Source: an uncultured Muribaculaceae bacterium (GTDB taxonomy: Bacteria; Bacteroidota; Bacteroidia; Bacteroidales; Muribaculaceae). Taken from it: a stretch of 14,281 nucleotides of DNA. A program made the translations under genes and the position numbers. The stretch lies in NCBI GenBank assembly GCA_958439725.1, contig CAUBWJ010000046.1, positions 1-14,281 on the forward strand, in the 5' to 3' direction. This document shows positions 1 through 6,349 of the stretch, in pieces. Within the stretch, counting starts at the first letter, position 1, and every line of letters starts with the position of its first letter. A model generated the notes under the pieces. It ran no database searches and was not told where the DNA came from. It saw nothing but the letters and a program-made list of their open reading frames with translations.

Positions 1-43
1 CCTGATATTTGAAGATAAAATTATTCAAATTTCTTTCATCGTG

Positions 44-51
44 CAAATATA
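44..51 (-). promoter_or_regulatory. Possible leftward Bacteroidetes -7 element
   Basis: The reverse strand reads TATATTTG, matching the Bacteroidetes -7 consensus TAnnTTTG. No TTG is present at the expected 19-21 nt upstream, where the sequence is already the coding region of the truncated gene. It may be the remains of a promoter for a gene to the left of the window, or a chance match in AT-rich sequence. Confidence 0.25.
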
Positions 52-60
52 CGACTTGAT

Positions 61-843
61 ATTTTCCGCGACGAGCAGCCCAACGGATGGTGGGACCGCG
101 GTGAATTCGATTTTCTGTGCGACCTGTGGAGTCTAAACCACTCTCTTGCACCGTCAAAGAAAATAAAAGTGGTGCTCGCCGACTATCAGATACCCTACTC
201 CAGGATTAAAACCATGGCCGATACAGAAGAGAAGGAAGACCGCAACACCCACATGGCCGATGTGATAGAACAGTATCTGTCCGCTTCTGCCGATCCTCGC
301 CACAGCCTGTTTCTGGTAGGATGCGGCCACGCCTCCAAAACCGACATTCCAGGCTCTGCGTCGACACCCCGCGGCATGACTCCCGCGCTGACAGCCGGAG
401 CGCAGCTTGCGCAGCGACTGGGCGACGACAATGTATTCTCAGTGATGCAGCACAACATATCCACCGACAACTCCGGGCGTCACCCCTCGAAGCCTCGCGG
501 CGGAATTTTCGACCGAGCCTTCGAGCTCAACGGCAACCGGCCCGTAGGCTTCACACTCAAAGGCTCCCCCTTGGGCTACGAGCCTTACGACGGGATGTAT
601 GAGATTAAATACGACCACCGCGCCGGAACATACGCCGACAATTTCGACGGTTTCCTTTTCCTGCACCCCCTCGACAACGAACCGCGCAACACACCACTGA
701 TGGAGGTGTTCAGCCAGTCGTTCATCGACGAGATGAAACGGCGTGCTGAAGTGCTCGAATTCAATGACAGAAAGTGGATATGGTTCGGCACCACGGCCGA
801 TGGCATGACCATTGAAAGCATAGCCAAAGCCCTTGGCGAATAG
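61..843 (+). pseudogene. 5'-truncated gene, conserved protein of uncertain family (possibly ChaN/erythromycin-esterase-like)
   Basis: An open frame runs from an in-frame TAA at 16-18 to the stop at 841-843. Coding character is clear from about position 61, where the frame reads IFRDEQPNGWWDRGEF and then LCDLWSLNH. No ATG, GTG or TTG occurs in frame between the stop at 16 and a GTG at 169. That GTG lies inside a beta-strand-like stretch (KIKVVLADYQIPY), so it is a poor start. The natural N-terminus, with any signal peptide, is therefore probably missing. Visible features are DRNTHMADVI, followed by a hydrophobic strand ending in a Gly/His motif (FLVGCGHASKT), a Gly/Pro-rich segment (TPRGMTPALTAGAQLAQRLG) and a C-terminal helix. 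The 'R..MA..I' plus 'GxGHA' order resembles ChaN/Tiki or erythromycin-esterase-like folds, but this is a weak impression and no catalytic set can be assigned. It may be a remnant left by a rearrangement. Confidence 0.55.
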
Positions 844-886
844 GGTTCATTAAACCAGGATTTCAGAGGGTGATGCGACGGACAGT

Positions 887-922
887 GCAAATTTTTATCG
901 GCAGGGATGCAATTTTTCGGCA
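887..922. repeat. Near-direct repeat upstream of the ECF sigma gene
   Basis: Positions 887-903 read GCAAATTTTTATCGGCA and positions 909-922 read GCAATTTTTCGGCA. The second copy equals the first with one A and the dinucleotide AT removed. The copies start 22 bp apart, about two helical turns. They are the only AT-rich blocks in this 145-bp intergenic region and lie 67-102 bp upstream of the sigma factor start codon. A regulator-binding site or duplicated promoter elements are possible; the sequence does not decide which. Confidence 0.45.
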
Positions 923-939
923 TCCGGCGCGTCACATAG
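909..939 (+). promoter_or_regulatory. Candidate ECF-type promoter for the sigma/membrane-protein unit
   Basis: The second AT-rich block, GCAATTTTTC (909-918), is followed 11 nt later by CGTCACATAG (930-939), which contains the CGTC core common in -10 elements read by ECF sigma factors. ECF sigma genes often activate their own promoter, so this could be autoregulatory. No TAnnTTTG element for the primary sigma factor is seen in the intergenic region. The assignment is by eye from one site and is weak. Confidence 0.3.
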
Positions 940-988
940 CTGTAGCCGATTAACAACAGGCTGCCACAAAAGTATACGCCAACACGAA

Positions 989-1513
989 ATGACACGGCAA
1001 GAAAAAACAGATTTGTTCAACACCATTCTCGCAGAGCACTGCAACCTTATCTACAAGGTATGCCGTGGTTATGCGTCGGACGATGACCACCTGAAGGATC
1101 TCTATCAGGAGGTGCTCGCCAACGTGTGGGAGGGGCTTGAATCATTCTCCAACCGCTGCCGTCTGTCTACGTGGCTTTACCGCGTGGCGATAAACTCCTG
1201 CATCACCGACTTCCGCCGCTCGGGGCGTCACAGCGCAGGGCGTGTGAGCATCGATGATATAGGACGGGAACTACCATATATTCCCGATGACCGCATGCAT
1301 AAAATCAAACTTATGTACAGACTCATATCAGCACTGGACCGCGCCGACCGCGCGCTGGTGATGATGTGGCTCGACGGGCAGTCATACGAGGAAATATCCG
1401 AGGTAACCGGCATAAGCCGAAATAACGTAGCCTCGCGACTGCACCGCCTGCGCCAGCGTCTGGCGGCCGCCAACCCCGAAAAAAACGAACACTCACCTCT
1501 GAAATCATACTGA
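989..1513 (+). CDS. ECF-type RNA polymerase sigma-70 factor
   Basis: This 174-residue protein has the two-domain layout of extracytoplasmic-function sigma factors, which redirect RNA polymerase to a small regulon in response to an envelope signal. Region 2 spans about residues 18-78: LIYKVCRGYASD, then the DLYQEVLANVWEGLESF core-binding helix, then LSTWLYRVAINSCITDFRR for -10 recognition. Region 4 spans about 107-160 with a helix-turn-helix at roughly 131-155 (SYEEISEVTGISRNNVASRLHRLRQRL), which reads the -35 element. The length is typical for the class. The ATG at 989 has no Shine-Dalgarno sequence, as usual in Bacteroidetes. The stop is followed after 2 nt by the start of a four-helix membrane protein, so the two are almost certainly cotranscribed. 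The sigma class is confident; its regulon is unknown. Confidence 0.93.
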   Translation: MTRQEKTDLFNTILAEHCNLIYKVCRGYASDDDHLKDLYQEVLANVWEGLESFSNRCRLSTWLYRVAINSCITDFRRSGRHSAGRVSIDDIGRELPYIPDDRMHKIKLMYRLISALDRADRALVMMWLDGQSYEEISEVTGISRNNVASRLHRLRQRLAAANPEKNEHSPLKSY

Positions 1514-1515
1514 CT

Positions 1516-2094
1516 ATGGATATCCGCAACCAAGACATACCCCACGAGGATAATACCCAGGCCCTCCTCGACCAGCTCCGAAACACGTGGAATGAAATAG
1601 AGACACCCCCTCCGTTCCGCAATGCCGAAACTAAATACCGCCGCATTTCATCAAGGCGCGACAAGCTTCTGCGTTACTACACACGGCTGTTCGCAATTGC
1701 AATCGTCTGGGTCGGTATCAGTGTGCCTATAATGAAGGAAGTGGGGACATCTGTGACAACAGGACTATGCCTGGCCGGATTCTTTCTCATCATGGCGATA
1801 ATGCTTGGCCTCCAGAAACGCAGGGTTGAGGCTCTTGATTTCGGATCGCTTACATCGGCCGAGCTGCTCGACAACATAGCCCGGCTTCAGCGGCTGCGCA
1901 CCCTCCACATTATAATCGGATGCATAACCGGCATTCCTCTGCTCGCGGTCTTGCTGCATAGTTTCGCCGTAACCGACATCTGGATGTTTGCCGGCGGTTG
2001 CGCAGGACTGTGTGCCGGAGCAACAATAGGCATCATCAATAACCTGCGCACGCGCCGCATGATACGTGAGATACGCAGTGAGCTTGAAGACTAA
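1516..2094 (+). CDS. Four-helix membrane protein cotranscribed with the ECF sigma factor (putative anti-sigma/partner)
   Basis: This 192-residue protein has a soluble charged N-terminus (residues 1-50, including a TWNEIETPPP segment followed by Arg/Lys-rich RRISSRRDK). Four hydrophobic segments follow at about 56-73, 79-98, 130-150 and 154-175, with a cytoplasmic-type Arg-rich tail. A polar, helical loop (about 100-129, with LDNIARLQRLR) separates the second and third segments. The gene starts 2 nt after the sigma factor stop codon, an arrangement that usually reflects a functional pair. The positive charges flanking helix 1 fit an N-in orientation, so the 50-residue N-terminal region could contact the sigma factor in the cytoplasm. 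I see no zinc-binding HxxxCxxC anti-sigma motif or FecR domain. The anti-sigma role is inferred from context only. Confidence 0.75.
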   Translation: MDIRNQDIPHEDNTQALLDQLRNTWNEIETPPPFRNAETKYRRISSRRDKLLRYYTRLFAIAIVWVGISVPIMKEVGTSVTTGLCLAGFFLIMAIMLGLQKRRVEALDFGSLTSAELLDNIARLQRLRTLHIIIGCITGIPLLAVLLHSFAVTDIWMFAGGCAGLCAGATIGIINNLRTRRMIREIRSELED

Positions 2095-2181
2095 CAGCTC
2101 TCCTCTCCCGGCAGATTGATAATTATTGATAAATATGGTTAGAGTATGCTTGACCCGCAAGGCCATACGGAGCTTTTTTCG

Positions 2182-2189
2182 TATCTTTG
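2182..2189 (+). promoter_or_regulatory. -7 promoter element of uvrA, almost at the start codon
   Basis: TATCTTTG matches TAnnTTTG and ends only 6 nt before the uvrA ATG at 2196. Transcription starting about 7 nt downstream would make the mRNA leaderless or nearly so. A TTG (2150-2152) lies upstream, but its 29-nt spacing is too long for a canonical -33 element, so only the -7 part is supported. The overlap also argues against the in-frame TTG at 2187 as the start codon. Confidence 0.5.
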
Positions 2190-2195
2190 CGGGCT

Positions 2196-5006
2196 ATGCA
2201 GAAACCTGACGACAACATAATCATAAAAGGTGCCCGCGTCAACAACCTCAAGGGCATCGACGTGGAGATTCCGCGCGGCGAACTGGTGGTAATCACCGGC
2301 CTGTCCGGCTCGGGCAAATCATCACTTGCTTTCGACACACTTTACGCCGAGGGACAGCGGCGCTACGTGGAAAGCCTCAGCGCCTACGCCCGCCAGTTCA
2401 TGGGCAAGATGGCCAAACCGGAGTGCGACTTCATAAAAGGACTTCCCCCGGCCATAGCCATAGAGCAGAAGGTGAGCACACGCAATCCGCGAAGCACCGT
2501 GGGCACCTCGACCGAAATATACGACTATCTGCGACTGCTTTTCGCGCGCATCGGGCGCACCATATCGCCGGTGAGCGGCGAGGAAGTGAAAAAGCACTCC
2601 GTCAACGACATTATTGAAGCGGCATCCGCCCTCTCTCCCGGCACGCGCCTGGCGATTGCCGCGCCAATCCATATACCTGAGGGGCGCAAAGCCGCCACAC
2701 AGCTCGACGTCTACCTGAAAGGAGGTTACTCGCGACTGATAGACGCCGACGGCAACTTCATTTCCATAGCCGACATTCTTGCCGGAGACAAGGTAGACGA
2801 GACCGTGGCCGACCGCTATATGCTCCTGATCGACCGCATGGCGGCATCTGCCGACCCAGATGAAGTGAGCCGTATGGCCGATTCGGCCGAGACAGCACTC
2901 TTCGAAGGCAACGGATGCCTCACGCTGTATGTGTGGGACGGCGGCGACAAACCACAACGCGAAGAGTTCTCCACACGCTTTGAGGCCGACGGAATGACCT
3001 TCATGGAGCCTTCCGACCAGATGTTCAACTTCAACAATCCTTATGGGGCGTGTCCGCGCTGCGAGGGCTTCGGTAAGACCATGGGAATAGACGAACGTCT
3101 GGTGGTGCCCGACCCCGCCAAATCAGTGTATGAGGATGCCGTGGTGTGCTGGCGCGGCGAGAAAATGAGCGAATGGAAGCAGATGTGCATCCGCGCGGCA
3201 TCTGCGGCAGATTTTCCCATCCACCGCCCCTACGCCGAACTCACACAGGCCCAGAAAGATTTTCTGTGGCACGGCGGTCATGGTTTCGAAGGCATCGACG
3301 GTTTCTTCCGGATGGTCGAGGAGAATCTCTACAAGATACAATACCGCGTGATGCTTGCCCGCTACCGGGGCAAGACCGTGTGCCCCGACTGTCACGGTTC
3401 GCGACTGAGACCCGAGGCACTGTATGTGCGCGTGGCCGGACAGACCATCGCCGACCTCGTGACCATGCCGGTGGAACGTCTGCGCGACTTTTTCGTCAAT
3501 ATAGAGCTTACCGAGCGTGAGCGCATGATCTCGCGCCGGCTTCTCCCTGAAATAATAAGCCGACTCACATTCCTCTGCGATGTGGGTCTCGGCTACCTTA
3601 CGCTCGACCGACTGTCATCCACCCTCTCCGGCGGAGAAAGCCAGAGAATAAACCTGGCCACCTCGCTGGGCAGCTCACTCGTGGGATCGCTTTACATTCT
3701 CGACGAGCCCAGCATAGGACTGCACACCCGCGACACCGACCGGCTGATAAGCGTTCTGCGCAAGCTGCAGTCGATAGGCAACACTGTGGTGGTGGTGGAA
3801 CATGACGAGGAGATAATGCGTTCGGCCGACCATCTGATAGACGTAGGCCCCGAGGCCGGACGCCACGGCGGCAAGATTGTCTACAACGGGCCCGTTTCCG
3901 AAATAGACAAGGCCACCGGCAGCTATACTGCATCATATCTGCGCGGCGACCTTACCATTCCGGTACCTTCGACAAGGAGACCGTGGCGCGACTCGATAGA
4001 GGTGCGCGGCGCGCGCGAGCACAATCTGAAAAACATCGACGTGAAATTTCCGCTCGGAGTGATGACGGTGGTTACCGGCGTGAGCGGTTCGGGAAAATCC
4101 ACACTGGTGCGCGATATTCTGTATCGTGCGCTTGTGAGACATCTTGGCGACCCATGCGACGCGCCCGGCCTGTTCAACGGCCTTGGCGGCGATCTGCAGC
4201 GCATAAAAGCCGTGGAGTTCGTCGACCAGAATCCCATAGGCCGCTCCACACGCTCCAATCCGGCCACTTATCTGAAAGCCTTCGACGAAATACGCCAGCT
4301 CTTCGCTGCGCAGCAGGGGGCCAAACAGATGGGATTCGGCCCCGGCTACTTCTCGTTCAATGCCGAAGGCGGACGCTGCGAGGAATGCAAAGGCGAGGGC
4401 ACGATAACAATCGAGATGCAGTTCATGGCCGACATCACCATTCCCTGCGAGGCCTGCCACGGCAAACGCTATAAACGCGACGTGCTCGACATTCTTTACC
4501 GCGGGAAAAACATCAGCGACGTGCTGGACATGACCGTGAATGAAGCCGTGGAATTCTTCTCGGCAGAGGGCACCGGAGCGGCTGAGCAGCGCATAGTGCG
4601 ACGGCTGCGCCCGCTTCAGGACGTGGGTCTGGGTTATGTGAAACTCGGCCAGAGTTCATCCACCCTTTCAGGCGGAGAAAACCAGCGCGTGAAGCTCGCC
4701 TACTATCTTTCGCTCGAAAAGCAGATGCCCACCATGTTCATATTCGACGAGCCCACCACCGGCCTGCATTTCAACGATATAAAGACCCTGATGGATTCAT
4801 TCGACCGGCTGATTGAAAAAGGGCATACCGTGGTGATAATCGAGCACAATCTGGATGTGGTGAAATGTGCCGACCACGTTATCGACATAGGTCCTGAGGG
4901 CGGCGAAGCGGGAGGCAACCTCGTGGCATGCGGCACCCCAGAACAGATTGCAGCCTGCCCCGAAAGCTATACCGGACGCTACCTCAAGGCCAAGCTCAAC
5001 CAATAA
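2196..5006 (+). CDS. uvrA: UvrABC excinuclease subunit A
   Basis: UvrA is the damage-scanning ATPase of nucleotide excision repair. As a dimer it loads UvrB on distorted DNA in the cytoplasm. The 936-residue product, counted from the ATG at 2196, carries two complete ABC cassettes. The first has Walker A GLSGSGKSS at about 35-43, LSGGE at 477-481 and DEPSIGLH from 503. The second has Walker A GVSGSGKST at about 628-636, LSGGE at 824-828 and DEPTTGLH from 851. Cys pairs are present at about 286/289, 396/399 and, as the C-terminal zinc finger, 728/731 and 751/754. The UvrB-binding region motif STRNPRSTVGTSTEIYDYLR is intact. Length is normal for the family and nothing looks broken. An in-frame TTG nine bases upstream overlaps the promoter and is rejected. 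The 3' end overlaps serB by 11 bp. I chose uvrA over a diverged UvrA2-type paralogue because all domains are present. Confidence 0.97.
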   Translation: MQKPDDNIIIKGARVNNLKGIDVEIPRGELVVITGLSGSGKSSLAFDTLYAEGQRRYVESLSAYARQFMGKMAKPECDFIKGLPPAIAIEQKVSTRNPRSTVGTSTEIYDYLRLLFARIGRTISPVSGEEVKKHSVNDIIEAASALSPGTRLAIAAPIHIPEGRKAATQLDVYLKGGYSRLIDADGNFISIADILAGDKVDETVADRYMLLIDRMAASADPDEVSRMADSAETALFEGNGCLTLYVWDGGDKPQREEFSTRFEADGMTFMEPSDQMFNFNNPYGACPRCEGFGKTMGIDERLVVPDPAKSVYEDAVVCWRGEKMSEWKQMCIRAASAADFPIHRPYAELTQAQKDFLWHGGHGFEGIDGFFRMVEENLYKIQYRVMLARYRGKTVCPDCHGSRLRPEALYVRVAGQTIADLVTMPVERLRDFFVNIELTERERMISRRLLPEIISRLTFLCDVGLGYLTLDRLSSTLSGGESQRINLATSLGSSLVGSLYILDEPSIGLHTRDTDRLISVLRKLQSIGNTVVVVEHDEEIMRSADHLIDVGPEAGRHGGKIVYNGPVSEIDKATGSYTASYLRGDLTIPVPSTRRPWRDSIEVRGAREHNLKNIDVKFPLGVMTVVTGVSGSGKSTLVRDILYRALVRHLGDPCDAPGLFNGLGGDLQRIKAVEFVDQNPIGRSTRSNPATYLKAFDEIRQLFAAQQGAKQMGFGPGYFSFNAEGGRCEECKGEGTITIEMQFMADITIPCEACHGKRYKRDVLDILYRGKNISDVLDMTVNEAVEFFSAEGTGAAEQRIVRRLRPLQDVGLGYVKLGQSSSTLSGGENQRVKLAYYLSLEKQMPTMFIFDEPTTGLHFNDIKTLMDSFDRLIEKGHTVVIIEHNLDVVKCADHVIDIGPEGGEAGGNLVACGTPEQIAACPESYTGRYLKAKLNQ

Positions 5007-6222
5007 AGGAATCCTTGAATCCGATGAAATAGAGTATGCCGTCGAGGCCTATCGTCGACAGACTCTGACCGGCATTGGCCTTTACCTTGGGCTTGGCATG
5101 GAACGCGATTCCGAGGCCTGCGGCCGAAAGCATGGGGAGGTCGTTGGCGCCGTCGCCCACGGCGATGGTCTGGCGCATATCCAGATTTTCCACCTGGGCT
5201 ATGAGGCGGAGCAGTTCCTGCTTGCGGCGCCCGTCGACAATCTCGCCGAGATACCTTCCGGTAAGCTTGCCGTCGACAATCTCGAGGTCGTTGGCATACA
5301 CATAGTCGAATCCGAAACGCTGTTTAAGATAGTTGCCGAAGTAAGTGAAACCGCCTGAAAGTATGGCCGTCTTATAGCCTGTGCGCTTAAGCACCGTCAT
5401 CATGCGGTCAACGCCCTCGGTTATGGGCAGATTCTCGGCAATCTCGCGCATCACGCTCTCGTCAAGACCCTTTAGCAGGGCCACACGCCGTGTGAAACTC
5501 TCGCGGAAATCAATCTCTCCACGCATGGCCTGCTCGGTGATACGGCGCACCTCCTCACCCACACCGGCACGGTCGGCAAGCTCGTCGATAACCTCTGTGC
5601 CAATCAGCGTGGAATCCATATCGAAGCACACCAGACGGCGGCAGCGGCGGAACATATTGTCCTCCTGAAGGGAAATATCGATGTCGCCCCCGGCAGCAAT
5701 TTTCATGAAACTGCTCTGCATGGCATCACGGTCGGCGGGATTGCCGCGCACCGAGAACTCCACGCACGCCTTGCGCAACGGCTCCTCTGTCTCGTCGAGC
5801 GGAATGCGGCCGGTAAGACGCTGGATGCCGTCGATATTAAGCTTCTGGTCCGCAATCACCTTGCTGACGGCAGCGATATGGCGCGACGCGATGGAACGGC
5901 CCAGAAGAGTTATTATCCAACGGTTCTTGCCCTGGGATTTAACCCAGCGGTCGTAATCCTCGGGTTCTACAGGCGAGAACTTCACTCTCACATTAAGCTC
6001 GTAGCCCTTGAAAAGAAGATCCTTCAGGATGTCACCCGAACGCGAACTCTCGGTCTTTATCAGCATTCCCAGACTGAGGTTATGATGGATGTCGGCCTGG
6101 CCGATGTCGAGAATCTGCGCGTCGTGCGAGGCTATGATTTCCGAGAGCGCCGCCGTGACACCCGGCTGGTCAGCTCCCGTTATACTTATCATTATTAGCT
6201 CAATGTTGCTTCTTTTCGCCAT
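4996..6222 (-). CDS. serB: Phosphoserine phosphatase with tandem N-terminal ACT domains
   Basis: SerB dephosphorylates O-phospho-L-serine, the last step of serine synthesis, in the cytoplasm. The C-terminal half is a HAD phosphatase: DMDST with nucleophile D201 and acid/base D203, the SGG motif at 289-291, a Lys near 334 and GDGAND with D357 and D361. The first half, about residues 7-80 and 101-180, reads as two ACT modules (IELIMISITGADQPGVTAALSEII, then RWIITLLGRSIASRHIAAVSKVI). This gives 408 residues, longer than enteric SerB (about 320) and similar to two-ACT actinobacterial forms. ACT domains commonly bind amino acids, so feedback by serine is plausible. The start is set by AAGGAA about 8 nt upstream of the ATG at 6222 and by the promoter at 6249-6279. 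An in-frame ATG at 6261 lies between the promoter elements and is rejected. Confidence 0.95.
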   Translation of the reverse strand: MAKRSNIELIMISITGADQPGVTAALSEIIASHDAQILDIGQADIHHNLSLGMLIKTESSRSGDILKDLLFKGYELNVRVKFSPVEPEDYDRWVKSQGKNRWIITLLGRSIASRHIAAVSKVIADQKLNIDGIQRLTGRIPLDETEEPLRKACVEFSVRGNPADRDAMQSSFMKIAAGGDIDISLQEDNMFRRCRRLVCFDMDSTLIGTEVIDELADRAGVGEEVRRITEQAMRGEIDFRESFTRRVALLKGLDESVMREIAENLPITEGVDRMMTVLKRTGYKTAILSGGFTYFGNYLKQRFGFDYVYANDLEIVDGKLTGRYLGEIVDGRRKQELLRLIAQVENLDMRQTIAVGDGANDLPMLSAAGLGIAFHAKPKVKANAGQSLSTIGLDGILYFIGFKDSFIG

Positions 6223-6248
6223 ATCTGTAGTTCCTTTTATTTCGATTG

Positions 6249-6279
6249 CAAATTTACCCATAATGCTTTATTCCGCAAA
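6249..6279 (-). promoter_or_regulatory. serB promoter (TTTG-N19-TAAATTTG)
   Basis: On the reverse strand TTTG (6279-6276) is followed after 19 nt by TAAATTTG (6256-6249), an exact match to the Bacteroidetes primary-sigma consensus TTTG-N19-21-TAnnTTTG. Transcription would begin near 6243, giving a leader of about 20 nt that contains the AAGGAA before the serB ATG at 6222. The element lies back to back with the GH89 promoter region. Confidence 0.75.
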
Positions 6280-6286
6280 TTATACC

Positions 6287-6294
6287 TATATTTG
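6287..6294 (+). promoter_or_regulatory. -7 promoter element for the GH89 gene
   Basis: TATATTTG matches TAnnTTTG and lies 55 nt upstream of the GH89 ATG, giving a leader of roughly 50 nt. At the expected -33 distance only TTTA (6267-6270) is seen, a partial match. A weak -33 element and an inverted repeat overlapping the -7 element would fit a regulated promoter, but that is inference. Confidence 0.45.
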
Positions 6295-6314
6295 CAATAG
6301 GCAATTATTGCAAA
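6291..6314. repeat. Inverted repeat at the GH89 promoter, possible operator or leader hairpin
   Basis: TTTGCAATA (6291-6299) and TATTGCAAA (6306-6314) are perfect 9-bp inverted copies around a 6-nt spacer. The left arm shares its first four bases with the -7 element TATATTTG, and the predicted transcription start falls in the spacer. A further ATTGCAAA (6245-6252) overlaps the serB -7 element. A dimeric repressor or activator could bind here and affect both divergent genes. Alternatively it is only a weak, AT-rich hairpin. Confidence 0.5.
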
Positions 6315-6349
6315 CAGGCAATCACAGATAACCTTAAATCTCAGATATA

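Noticed and set aside
2187..2195. TTG start for uvrA
   Set aside because: It overlaps the TATCTTTG promoter element, and an ATG follows three codons later.
2322..2957. 211-codon reverse-strand open frame inside uvrA
   Set aside because: It lies wholly opposite a conserved uvrA coding region. Its translation has no recognisable domain, and open antisense frames are common in GC-rich genes.
6223..6261. Upstream ATG extending serB by 13 codons
   Set aside because: It lies between the -33 and -7 elements of the serB promoter, while the ATG at 6222 has AAGGAA in front and matches the family N-terminus.
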